From Blasia pusilla (Eukaryota; Marchantiophyta; Marchantiopsida; Blasiales), in the NCBI GenBank assembly GCA_050084515.1, contig CM114275.1, positions 5,208,001-5,272,000 of the forward strand: a stretch of DNA of 64,000 bases. Reading direction: 5' to 3'. Shown one piece after another: positions 44,805-56,559 of the stretch. The first letter of the stretch is position 1; each line of letters begins with the position of its first letter. The position numbers and the translations under genes were made by a program. The notes under the pieces were generated by a model. The model ran no database searches, was not told the origin of the DNA, and was given only the letters and a program-made list of their open reading frames with translations.

Positions 44805-46370
44805 TCATGTTGGGCCAGAAGAACCTCTTAGACAAAACAGCAAGAGTGGATTTCTCCCCTTTGTGTCCCGCCAAAGGTCCATCATGACATTCCACAAACA
44901 CCTTGCATTGGTCCGTAGCTTGCCTTGGCCTACATAGATCCAGCTCTGCTTAAACCTTAGCAAGCCGTGTCTCAAACTCAGATTGGCCACCTTCTCGCCC
45001 CGCTTTAACTTCCCAAGGTACTCCCTCGGTTGCGCATCCTTCATGTATCCTTCATGAATCCTTCTTTCCAAGTCTGTTTCATTAGGGAACATTGCTCTCA
45101 ACACTTGTGTCGTCGATGGCATGTGTTCATCCCTACGACTTAACGCATCTGGAATGACATTGTCTTTCCCTAGCTTGTGGATTAGCTCCACATTCATCAA
45201 CGCCAAGGTATCATGCCACCGAAGTTGTTTTGGCGTCACGCGATCACGGGTCTCAAAATACTTGAGCGATATGTTATCGGTGAATACTCGAGTCTTGTGA
45301 AGTCCCAAATAGTGACGCCACTTCCTCAAGCAATGAACCACCGCAAACAACTCTTTCCCATGAGTAGGCCATCTCCTTTCGGTGTCGCTAAGCTTCTTTT
45401 TGTATGCTACTCTGAGTCTCCTTTTTGCACTAACATTCTTGCAATCGCGAAATCACTAGCATCCGTGTGCACCTCGAACGGTTGTTCAAACTCCGGAAGT
45501 TTCAGAACTGGTTCCTGCTAGAGGATCTCTTTGACTCGATTGAACGCTTTATCCACTTCCTTGGTTCATGTAGTATTGGCAAACTTTGCGGTCCAATCCG
45601 TGAGAGGTTTCACTATGCCCGAAAAGTTCTTCACGTATGTCCCGTAAAACTGGACAGCTCCGATGAACCTTCTCATCCCCTTCACCGTGGAAGGCGGTTC
45701 CCATTCGGCAATCGCGCTCACCTTTTCCATGTCTGGACTCATTCCATCCGCACTAACCACATGCCCCAAGAACTTGATCTTCGTCAAAACGAACTCACTC
45801 TTATCCGCGTCCGCATACAACTTGTTCGCCCTAAGTTTCTTAAACACCGTCTTCAAATGTCGAGCGTGCTCCCCTAGTGTTTTCGAATAGATGAGTACGT
45901 CATCTATATAGATGATCACAAACTCATCCGTCTCCTTGTGAAAGATGGAGTTCATCAAAGTGGTAAACGTCGGAGGCGCATTACAAAGACCGAAAGGCAT
46001 TACTACAAACTCGAACGAACCGTATCTCGTTCTACACGCAGTCTTCTCTACATCCACTTCGGCAATCCGAATCTGATAATATCCTGATTTCAGGTCAATC
46101 CGGCTGAACTACTTGGCACCCGACAATCCATCAAAGAGATCATCCATCCTCGGTAGAGGATAGTTATTCTTACCGCCATTTTATTCATCGCCCGATAATC
46201 AACACAGAGTCTCAACTTCCCATCCTTCTTCTTTACAAAGAGGATGGCGCCCCATAAGGTGACTTGCTTGTTCGGATGTAACCCTCTCTAGGAGTTCACC
46301 CAACTGTTTCTTCAACTCAGCAAGTTCCTCTTGTTTCAACCTATATGGTGCCTTTGAAGGGGTTGAGATC
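44805..46370 (-). pseudogene. chromovirus RT, RNase H and integrase N-terminus
   Basis: RT is open from 46057 to 45566: FVVMPFGLCNAPPTFTTLMN, the catalytic YIDDVLIYSK and FLGHVVSADGM. RNase H follows with DASDFAIA (near 45440) and ORF 45350-44805, including YLGLHKTRVFTDNISLKYFE, LRWHDTLALMNVELIHKLGK and PDALSRRDE. A frameshift at about 46060-46150 cuts the RT N-terminus. Confidence 0.9.
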
Positions 46371-46530
46371 CTGGTATCACCTCAATCTTATCATCAACCG
46401 CCTATGTGGTGGCAACTCGATGAAGCTCCTTAGTCAACACATCTTCAAATTCTTTCACAACTCTTTTGAGTGTTTCAGGGATCCCCCTTGAAGCTGAGTT
46501 CTGATCTCTGCATCTCGCGCTTGCATCATC

Positions 46531-47000
46531 CTATACTCGTCTCATCAAGCAAAGGAATCCTTCCTCTAACTCGGCCAAACTCGTCCTCGTGATGGCGTTC
46601 ACCAACTCCGTCTTTCTAGGCACCTCACGAACCAATCTAACGTCCGTCCGTTTGCCGTTAACCAAGACGCTCAACCTCAAAGGTCTCCGCCTCAGTTCCA
46701 CCTCATACGCATCCAAGAACGTGTTCCCCAAGACTCCGCCGATACCGTCCATCTCGCAAACTAGCCCTTCGTAAAATTCTCCTTCAACTCAAATACTCCG
46801 CATCTCACAACTAGCCCTAAAACCAGATCTGAAGTCTGGTGGGACTTGCCTCCTGTGAATCCTACTCTAATGGGTTCATCCGCCTTGGTGGTTGGGCAAT
46901 CCCAACGTTTTTACGATTCTCGGACTCAAGAATGAGTGAAGCACAGATCAACAAAGCAACATCACATCGCGATTAGCGATCTTGGATCCTAGGTAAACCA
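46531..47000 (-). pseudogene. chromovirus protease (active site lost)
   Basis: Where a DSGA(S/T)HSF motif is expected the copy reads VDLCFTHS followed by a stop (about 46965-46935). The Asp is kept but Ser-Gly are changed. Downstream VLGNTFLDAYEVELRRRPLR and VNGKRTDVRLV fit the remaining protease fold. It is inactive. Confidence 0.65.
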
Positions 47001-48288
47001 AATTGGGCGTTCTCTTGGTGACTTGTAGAGATGTATCTAGATCTCCCTCCGATAAATGCTTAGCGGCAAACGCAATCTTACTCGGTTTACTAACCTTAGG
47101 CCTAACACATTCCTTAGCCATATGTCCGGGTTCGCCACAATTGTAGCAAATCACTTTGGCATTCGTTGACTTCAGAACGGCGGCCCTTTGGCCGCGTTGA
47201 GTTCCACTCGTTTTTGGCACTGGGGCAAGAGACCCTCCTTGGTCATGCTCACCCCCATTCCAAACCCTCTTGGATGTCCCTTTGTTCTTTCAGAACTTAG
47301 AAAACTTTTTGTCTCAAAGGGTTTTGGGTGTTGGACTTCATCGTCCCCAATCCGCTCGGCTAGTCTCAAGAGATCCGCGCACGTCTCTAGGATGTGAGGC
47401 ATACGAAAGAGATCCTTCTGGGCACTCAGTTTGAGCCCACTTAGGAAGATAACCTTTTTAGTATGTTCATCCGTGGAAAGTGCACTCATGAGCGCACTAA
47501 ACTCTCGCACATAAGCACCAAGTGATCCACTCTGGCACAACCTCACCACCTCCATGCCATCGCGGTACTCTTGATAATCCGGAGTGAATCGGTTCCCAAT
47601 CAACTCCTTGAAATCTTCCCTACTCAACATTTTTCAACGACCTAGATGTTCTTTGCGTTGAGTTGTCCACCAATGGAGAGCGTGATCCTTGTAAACGTGA
47701 CTGCCGCTACAATCACCTTGTCTTGTTCATCTGCCTTTTGCGCTTCGAAATAGAGTTCGAGTTCCGTTAGAACCTCGCTCACTTTCCGAGAACGCCCCAT
47801 TCCTATGAATGGCGTTGGCAAATTAGTCTTACAAAGCTTCTTGCCACAACTAGAGGCTCCATTTGACTTGAATTCCGAGATCACCTTGCTCTGTTCAGCC
47901 ATCTCGTCCGCCATCACCTTCATCAATCCCATCATTTGGGTATAAAAGGCCGGATCGTTTAAGTTTGGATCCGAAGGTCCCGCGGAAAGATTTTCGGTTG
48001 GAACATCCTCATGTCAGGGACTCGGCACTTCGGGAGTCGCAAATTCCTCCTCCGGCTCTGGGTCCGTCATTGATTAGTCTCTCGGCTTCTTTGCTTTGAC
48101 TCGCGGTTTCCTTGGTTCTTCGCCCTTGGTCGCCATTTGCGAGTCGTCGCCTTTTCTCAGATCTCCTCCTCGCCTCTTGCGTTCCTCCTGGGCGTCGCGG
48201 TCTTCCGGCTACCTTGAGTTCTCCCCAAACGTCCAGATCTTCAACAATCCAAAGTTCACGCTCATCAAGGAATCGCTCTAATACCACG
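46948..48288 (-). pseudogene. chromovirus gag
   Basis: The ORF at 47935-47642 gives MADEMAEQSKVISEFKSNGA and VLTELELYFEAQKADEQDKV. The next frame (47630-47172) gives the retrotransposon gag core with FKELIGNRFTPDYQEYRDG and FLSGLKLSAQKDLFRM. The zinc knuckle CYNCGEPGHMAKEC lies at about 47150-47109 with all four ligands. The PBS at 48275-48286 (plus) has one change (TGGTATTAGAGC). Confidence 0.88.
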
Positions 48289-50315
48289 TGTCGTGCGCCT
48301 ACTCTCCTTGAACGTTAATCTTGTTTGTTGCGGAAGCGTGCGTTCAGTAGGGCACGCTCTCAACGATGATCTGCATCCAAACACGCACTTCGGTTAGTCG
48401 GGTCTTGGACCAATCGGCGGGATTACTTTCCGAGTTCTCGTCTCGGATTCTCTTCAAGCTCAACCTTCCTAGTTTCGCGGTTTCCAACACGGGCAAGTCT
48501 CAAAGACTTGGGACATGATTTTTCGTCGGTTCAGAACTCAAAGCGCGTTTTGCGCCTAGTGGTTCCAACTGTCCGATGAACATCCAATGAGTTCCTCACC
48601 AAGACTCGCACGAAGTGAATCTCGGGTTGGAATCCAAGTGTGGCGTACAAAGTCCACTCCCTTGGATCAGGTTTGGGTTTCGGATTTCCTCGCCAAACTC
48701 CCGTTCCATCCCGTGCCTGTGAAACGCCATTTGGCGCCCAAAGTGGGGTTTCGTTTCCCGAGACATCTCGGAGAAGGTACTCCCCTTACTAGTACTTCTG
48801 GGGATCTCCGGGGCCCCCCTTCATTTAGGGAAAGACACCCGGGCCTCTCCAATTGTTGCGCCCCTACTCTCCTTGAACGTCAATCTTGAGTGTTGCGGAA
48901 GCGTGCGTTCAGTAGGTCACGAACTCATCGCCGATCTGCACCCAAACACGCACTCTCATTAGTCGGGTCTGGGCCAACCAGCGTTCCAATCCATCGAGTC
49001 CTCAACTCGGCGTCTCATCAAGCTCAACCTTCCTTAGTTCCTAGCTTCCAAAACATGGCAAGTCCTTCAAGACTTGGAACAAATTTCCTGGTTAGTCCAG
49101 GGATCTGAAACGGCCCTTGCGCGCCTAGCGATCCCAACTGTTCAACGCTCCTCGGGTGAGTTCTGAGCCGAGACCCAAGTAATTGAGTCGCGGTGTGAAA
49201 TCCAAGAGGGATGTCTAAAATCGCCTCAATGGACTTGGTGCAAGTTTTCCAACCCAACGCCCAAACTCGCGTTCCGTTCCATGCCCTTGAGCCGCTGCCA
49301 GGGCGCCCAAAGTGGGGTTTGGGTTCCAAGCACTCTCGGAGACCTTCCCCTTACTAGTACTTCTGGGGTTCTCCAATAACCCCTCCCTATGGGAAAAGAG
49401 GGTCGGGCCCTTCATTGTGGTCCTCAACCCGACTCCACTTACAGATCGTTTTCGGATTGTATGTCGGCCGTTGCTTATGCGTTTGCAGCGATCTTTTGTG
49501 CGTTTGAACGGGCTCTCCATAAGCTTTAACGCACCTTATTCGTTCCAAACGCATCTCGGCGCTAAAAGTTATGGCCATAAATACAATCGGAAACTCTCAA
49601 ACGCTAGTGGCGTTCCAAATTCGGATCTTTCCTTTGGCAACCCACTTCCTAGACTCGACTTCTTTCAAGTCTCATTCCGCGTTTGGTCCAGGTTTCTGAG
49701 TCGCGACCATAACATCTGAAACGCGACTCCTCGTTCACGTCTCGTCTCGTCCCTTGTCTCCTCTTTGAGACAACTCGCAAACCATCTTAGCGTGAGCCCG
49801 CTAATGTTCCGATGTTCCGCTTGGCACTTGTTTGGTCATGAGGGTCGCGACACCAATTGGTCCTCAACCCGATTGCTCTCTCAATCGTTTTCGGCCAATA
49901 TCTCAGCCTATACTTTTGCGTTTGCTGAGATCTTTGGTGCGTTGGAAGCGTCTCAAGATCAGCTTTCTAACTCGCCCCCACTTGTCCCGAACGCATCTTG
50001 GAGCCCAACGTTATGGTCCTAAACATAGTCAAATTCTCCCAAACGCTAGTAGTGTTCCAAATTGGTTCTCACCTCTTTGGCCCTCCCAAGACTCAACTCA
50101 CCTCAAGTCTCGGCTCGCGTTTGGTCTAGGTTTCCTGGTCGCGACCAATAACGCATGAAACGCACAACTCTGTTCCGCGTTTCGTCTCTTAGACTTTTCC
50201 AAGAGATTCTTCCAAACGCCTCTCCAAAGCGCAAACCTCGCAGCGTGAGTTCCTTTGAGTTATGATGTTTCGCTTGGCGCGTATTTGGTGTTGTTTGGTT
50301 ATGAGGGTTGCGACA
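48289..50315 (-). mobile_element. chromovirus 5' LTR, interrupted
   Basis: The LTR is in two parts, 50315-49853 and 48853-48289. With the solo LTR and one 5-bp duplicate removed, 1,023 bp remain, against 1,025 bp for the other LTR. Ends are TGTCGCAACC and ACGACA in the minus sense. Confidence 0.88.
48854..49852 (-). mobile_element. nested solo LTR with perfect 5-bp TSD
   Basis: This 999-bp LTR of a related family starts TGTTGCGCCCC and ends GGTCGCGACA on the plus strand. It is flanked by CCAAT at 48849-48853 and at 49853-49857, an exact target-site duplication. It has no internal region. It inserted after the host LTR. Confidence 0.92.
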
Positions 50316-51007
50316 CTCCCCCTTACTAGAACTTATGGGGATCTTTGGAGTCCCCCTAACTTTAGGGAAAGATAGTCGGGCCCCTCAAATTGGCCCTCAA
50401 TCCGATTGCTCTCACAATTGTTTTTGGCCAATATCTTAGCTTGCTCTTACGCATTTGCTAATATTTTTAGTACGTTGGAAGCATCTCAAGATAAGCTTTC
50501 CAATGCGTTTTTATTTGTCCCAAATGCATCTTGGGGCTAAAAATTATGGTCCAAAAACATAATCAAATTCCCCAAACGCTAGTCGTGTTCCAAAAGTGGT
50601 TCTCACCTCTTTGGCAACCAACCTTCCAAAACTCAACTCATCTCAAGTGTTGGTTTGCGTTTGGTCTAGGTTTACTGGTCGTGACCACTAACGCATGAAA
50701 CACACAACTCTATTCGCAAGATTTCGTCTCTTGGAATTTTCCAAGAGACCTTCCAAAAGCCCCTCCGAAGCGCGATCATCGCGGCGTGAGTCCACTTGAG
50801 TTATGATGTTTCGCTTGGCCTATTTGGTGTTCGTTTGGTTATGAGGGTCGAAAGTAACCAAGTCTCAAAGTCGCTCTCTATTTCAACCTCGAGGAAACAT
50901 TGACCAAAGATTGATCATGAAGTGACTACAACAATAGTCTCAGAGCTCAAAACTAGTTCTTAGTTCAAGCTTGAACCTTGCCCACACCCTACTCCCAACT
51001 TTATGAA

Positions 51008-51009
<2 letters not shown>

Positions 51010-51076
<67 letters not shown>
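51010..51076. repeat. (TC)n microsatellite
   Basis: About 33 TC repeats. The same locus in unit 1 (30872-30890) has about 10, so the tract expanded or contracted after duplication. Confidence 0.97.
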
Positions 51077-51079
<3 letters not shown>

Positions 51080-52634
51080 TGCAACAAGCTTAGACAGCAC
51101 ACCATGACATAAATATGGTGAGAGGACTCTCGGAATCCAAAATCGTGTCGACAAATTCATGCCATGCGATGCTCGAAAGGATTATTCTTTGTGCATGGAT
51201 CCGCCATATTGTATAATAAATGCGCCTTGTTTTGTCACTGACGATTGAAAGAACACCTTGAAGCGAGTTCTTTTTTGGTTGTCGTGCGCTTCACAAGTTT
51301 GCGGGCGATGTTCATGTGGGTCTATCCCACCAGGGGCCGTGATTCAACATCACAGAAAAGTTTTTTCACGAGTGTCATTCTTTGCCCAAAGTGTACTTTA
51401 GAGAACTATGGAGGCTTGCAAGGCCTGTACAAAGCTTGTACATACATGTTACTTTTGTCCCGGAATAATTTAGGTCTCTAAAATGTCTCTTATTCCAATT
51501 CTTTCCGGGATGATCACACTCCTTACATGGGACCGAGAGTACACCTCTTTTTCCTTTGGGGTTGCGAATAAATCTGATTATCAAAACTGAGGGTCATGCT
51601 TGTGCCTTTGTCTTTGCCGCTATGTTTCTTCCTATCCCAACAATGGAGGTGGGGTCTTTTGCAAGTTAATTTTTACGCGGTGCATTGCACGGGCATTCTT
51701 ATTAGTAATGATAAAATTGCATCTTCCATATCCATCTACAATTTTAAACTCCAAAGTATAAGTTTCCTTTATATCTGTTTAAATTTATGCTTACTTTTAT
51801 TTTCTCATATAAATAGCTATAAATATTATTCGTTGGCATTTCCTGGAGCTATAAGTTTATTTTTCGTTCGTATAGAGGGTGTTGGTACAAGAAACGATAT
51901 TCTCTTAATGATTTAGAAGACTTTTCAATCGGCTTCCCGAGTTGGTATCGGAGGATGCGGACTAAGAACAGCCGGACCCGGCAAAGTAAAGGATGTCGTC
52001 CCTTTTCATCAAACCTTGATGGGTTTTCCATCAAGCGTTTTTATTGAAGTTTATCATTTTCATCAACTTACGGAATTCCTCTTGGAGCGGCTCAGCCAAC
52101 TCCCAGAGACGCTTATGTCCGAACTCCGAGCTAAACGCTTGCCGTGAACTCCGGCAAGTGAAGCGCGCACATGAAGCCGTCTGCACTCAGGATTCCAAGT
52201 TCCATCTCCTTCCCGAATCCCGCGGCAAACGAACCCGTTCTTGTCACTTCGCTTCAAAACAACACCGCGGACTCCTGCGCGAGAGTACGTGCAGTAGAAG
52301 GAAGAGCCTGTTTGTTCCTCGCGCATACCACAGTGGCCACACCCGTCGGCCAACTCCCATGGCAACGCGACTCTGGCGCCGGTGCATCCGTGCCCCTCGG
52401 CAATCGAAGTCTCATCCGTCTCTGGCAAGGATTGTCCATTCGCTTCAAGGATCAAGACGGGACCTGAATGAGTGAACTGAACTGTGGTCGCATGCGCAGT
52501 TCGGCCGTCTCTCGTTCGTTCGGACAGAAAGAGTCGAAGGGGACTTTGTTTGAGTGGGTTGAAAGAAACCATAAGCAAATGTCTCTCAAGAAACGCATTA
52601 AGCAATATAGCCCTTCGCCTTCCTCGAGCACTGC

Positions 52635-52830
52635 ATACCTTTCTCGGCCTTTTGGCTAAGATCAAGTGTAGTATCTGTTCTTATCAGTTTAATATCTGAT
52701 ACGAGGGTCATCGACCCTCACGATATTAATCTTATTTCTCTCAGGGTGAGGGGCCAATCGGGCAGCTTGCTGTCTGGGCTCCTCCGGTGTCGCCTAGGTA
52801 TTGCACTACCTCCCAGGCCGGCGCAGCCCA
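52635..52830 (+). ncRNA. U2: U2 spliceosomal snRNA, copy U2-3
   Basis: This 196-nt copy appears identical to U2-1 over the transcript, including GTGTAGTA, stem IIa, stem IIb, the C-interrupted Sm region TTATTTCTCTCAGG and the stem IV loop GGTATTGCACTACC. The promoter is also conserved: ACCATAAGC near 52568 and CAATATA near 52603. Flanks differ from U2-1 by single-base changes such as TCTCCCC against TCTCCC just downstream. Identity implies recent duplication or conversion. Confidence 0.95.
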
Positions 52831-54836
52831 TCTCCCCTACCGGGGAACCAACCAAACCAACGAGGAACATAAGCGGCGCTGGAGATGTCCGACCCTTGCC
52901 TTCGCCGTGATTCACGCGTCGCAACGCCCAGCAGAGAGAAGTGGCCAAATTTGAAACTTCTACGCTTAAGAGAGGCCAAAGGGAGATCTTCAAGTGGGTG
53001 GAGAGAGCAACGCCTGAGAAGGAGAAGAGAGCGCACGTATGTTGACATATGACAAACGGGAAACCAAGCAAATTCTTCTATCAAGGTTTATGAAATTTCG
53101 AGCTTAACTTTAATGGACCTCATATTTGTGAAATAGTTCCTCTCCATGTAAGGGAATATAGAAAAATTACTCCGAAGAAAATTGTGTAGAGTGTCTCGCT
53201 ATGCAGGGTTCATCCGGAGTTGTTACGAAGTGGATAATGAATCTATTTTGCTTTTACTCTTGGGACAATTGGGGAATGCCACAAAGGAACCTGAATGGAA
53301 CTTTGTCGTGACCACATCTGATTTTCCCTCTCCCCTTTGCCACATTGACATCCTCTCATTGCTGTTGTCCCCTCTTGGGACTCATAGAATGGAGGCATGC
53401 CCAAAAATTTGTTTTGATAGAGCGTTACGGATATGACTACCTTGGTCTTTTCTACTTGAATGGCCAATGCTCCTATCTTCGAGGCGTAATATACATAGGC
53501 ATCCCTTTAAAGATGGGTTCCCTCAGACAGGTACCCTTAATTTGAGACAGGTACCCTTTATTTGAGCTCACGAGAAATACTTAAAAGATTGGGTCAAAGA
53601 AGAGGAGGGGAAAATGAGAACGGGGGCATAAGATTTTTCTTTTTAAAATAATGGAAGTGACTTTATTTTCTAAATGGCAATATGGGGGATGGAAAAGTGA
53701 AAGGGGCAGGGCAGTCACTTATCCCAAATCGAGACGTGGAAAACATGATTTCTTAAGAGAAGATAGATTTTTAAAAGTTTTCAAAAAGAAAATTAAATGA
53801 AAAATTTTCATGTTCTAAAAGAGTAAGTTTTCCAAATATTTAAATTAAGATTTTCATGTCAAGTTATGAAATTTGGAATGTATCACTTAGAGGTAAAAGG
53901 TTTCTTAACGCGATTTTTTCAATTTTTATACGAGAAATCTACATTTTTATTGGAGATTGTTGTTTTGATTTGCAAACACCTATCTGTTTGACGAGTGACG
54001 ATCGGGCAATAAACAAATGTTTCACATGCTATGGGGAAAAAAATTGTAGGTCACATCATTAATCCCTTCATGGACTATTGAAAACCCGTTTTACTAGTAT
54101 CCATTGAACCAATTTCGTTGAAACCATCTGAGAAAAATTCCAATTCAAAAGATTTTCCTATCATATTTTAGTGACAAAATTGCTTCAAAAATAATTTTGA
54201 ACCATGAGAATTTTGTTTTTACTTCCTCGGCTTCTTTTATTTCCGTCCCTCCTACCATCGTATCGTATAATATAGACGAAGATTGTCCTGGCGGCCGAGG
54301 CGGGATGGTAGCCGATTCACACTAAAAGCCGGACCGGAAAGTAAAGGATGTCGGTCCGCGATGATCGGAATTAGTCATGGAGCGTCTAGTATCCGAATTC
54401 CCAATGACGCTAAGCGCTTACCGTGAACTCGTTAAATCGTCCGAAACGGAAGCGCGCGCATGAAGTCGCTCGTCATCCATCCGCACTCGGAATCGGATTC
54501 CAAGTTCCATCTCGGCCGAATGCCGCAAAGATACGATGCCATTATTTGTCACTTGCGCCGTAAAAAACATCACGGATTCCCGCGCGAGGGTATGAGAGAA
54601 GTTCGTCGCGCATAACACACTCGTTGCCCAACTCCATCGCCGGCTATGGAAACGCGACTCGACGTTCATTGAATCATCGGCATTTGAAGTCTCATCGTCT
54701 CCCCGACGATCGTCTCTTCGCTTCATGGATCAAGACCAGACTTGACTGTGTGATGCTCGCTAGTGCATTGCTGACATACTCTCTTCGTTTCGACAAAAGG
54801 ACTCTATGCGGACATTGTTGGAGTGAGTTTGATAAA
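52831..54836. other. spacer between U2-3 and U2-4
   Basis: This is the unit 2 counterpart of 32641-34634. It includes the mini-Helitron-like piece at about 53937-54098 ending TTTTACTAGT. A 19-bp stretch, GACAGGTACCCTTWATTTGA, is repeated in tandem at 53525-53562 here but single in unit 1. No protein gene is recognised. Confidence 0.5.
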
Positions 54837-54904
54837 ACCATAAGCTAAATGTACCTGAAGTAACGAGTTGAGCAATATAATCCTTCGCCTTCCGACATCA
54901 ATTT

Positions 54905-55100
54905 ATACCTTTCTCGGCCTTTTGGCTAAGATCAAGTGTAGTATCTGTTCTTATCAGTTTAATATCTGATACGAGGGTCATCGACCCTCACGATATTAAT
55001 CTTATTTCTCTCAGGGTGAGGAGTCAGTCGGGCAGCTTGCTGTCCGGGCCCTTCCAGTGTCGCCTAGGTATTGCACTACCTCCCAGGCCGGCGCAGCCCA
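54905..55100 (+). ncRNA. U2: U2 spliceosomal snRNA, copy U2-4
   Basis: This 196-nt copy is intact through stems I, IIa, IIb and the Sm region, all as in U2-1. It differs in the stem III region (GGAGTCAGTCGGGCAGC and CCGGGCCCTTCCAG). Stem IV is intact. The promoter has ACCATAAGC at 54837 and CAATATA at 54873. This is a second sequence variant beside U2-1/U2-3, and is the ortholog by position of the decayed U2-2. Confidence 0.94.
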
Positions 55101-56559
55101 TATTCCCAAACGAGGATCCCCAAGGAAACTAAGAAGGACTGTCTCTGCATGATCCCACCTCAGACGTGTAGAATAGGCGTAGATGCATGGTCTGAACTTT
55201 AAGGGCAAAACGTGTACACTCAAGGATCGTTTCCATAGCTTGGCACTCCCTCCCTTTTAGCGAGTAGTTCCACACCTTTCTTCCTAATATCTATGGAGAC
55301 ATGGGTTGTTGGAAACCAAGGCCTGAAAGTGAGGGTAGTAGTTAGGATGGAACCATTTTTAAGGAATCCGAAATTCAATAGGTTTGTATTTTCACGTGTT
55401 ACCCTTGAAGTTCTTAATAGGGGACAAGTGGCTCGGAGACCCGAGATTTGCAACAACATGCCCTTTGTGCAATTTAACTCTCGAGACACACTACTAGTTC
55501 TTCTACTTCTTAGGTAGGGTCTCAGGCCCCACCTAAGTCTCACACTTTGCAAGAGGAGCAAACCACCAAATCTAGATTATAATTGGCGACCCTACAAGGA
55601 CGATTAGACCAAATAGTCGAATAGTAGGACAAGATAACAACGAGTTTGAGTTTCATCCCTTGAGAAAATGTACAGAAAATGATTTTTAATTAATATTTAA
55701 ATTAGTTTATATTATAATGAATGATCATTTATGATTATAATGAATGAGTGTACAATAAGATAAACTAGTGGGATGATTTCAAAAAAAAACAAAATTTCCC
55801 TTAATTCATATTTGATAAGAAGAGAAAATGAATTTTAATGAAGAAGGAATACATGTTGTTTAAAGTTTGTAGAAGGGGAGAATTAGTAAGGGGAGTGGGG
55901 TATCATTTAAATTTTAATTGAAGAGTAAAATTATTTAGAAGAGTTGAATGTTATTACTCTTCTAAGATTCAAGAAAATAGAAAGCATATTTAAATTTTGA
56001 AATGAAAAATATAACTATTTTTAAAGATAATCATGTTTGATTGTTTAGGAAAGATAAATGAATTTTAATGGAAAAAGGAAATTATTATCTTTAAATTTTC
56101 TAAATTTTAGAATTATTAAAAAAATCATTTCCATGCTAACTAGTGGACTATAATTACCACGGTTAAGTAGGATTTTAAGCCCAAGATATGGGAGGCTAAA
56201 GACCTTACTCCATGGGCGCTTTAACCGCCAGCTGGCCGACGGTTCTCAGCCGATTTCCATAACTGAAAGTGAGAACAACCAATCTTTTAAATTTCTTGCA
56301 CAAGGACGAAACCCCTTTCTTGCGCCCACAAATTTTTGAATCTGCGACTCTGGTAGAAATTAAAAAAACATTGAAGATATCTCAAACGCCAGAGTAGGTG
56401 AATGACACTAGCGCTTGGGATAAGGCCCTAAGGGATGGTGGGGTTGAGTAGTAAGTCCCAAGGATTCGAAGGATGTTAAACTCTCGGAGGTTAAGGATGA
56501 AATTGAGGTTTGAGAACACATGCTGAACTTCCAAATTTGAGTACGTGGTAACACCAAAA

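Larger units (their letters stand above)
41337..50315 (-). mobile_element. chromovirus (Ty3/gypsy) in LTR-internal-LTR-partial internal array
   Basis: In the minus sense the order is 5' LTR (50315-48289, holding a nested solo LTR), PBS, gag, protease, RT, RNase H, integrase with GPY/F module and chromodomain, polypurine tract, LTR (42919-41895), a second PBS, and the first part of a second gag cut at 41337. TSD-like CTCCC lies at 50316-50320, and the same CTCCC precedes an LTR of this family at 63898-63902. All ORFs carry lesions. The arrangement is typical of unequal recombination between adjacent elements. Confidence 0.85.

Noticed and set aside
50960-51160. ORF with a long Glu-Arg repeat
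   Set aside because: It is simply the translation of the (TC)n microsatellite.
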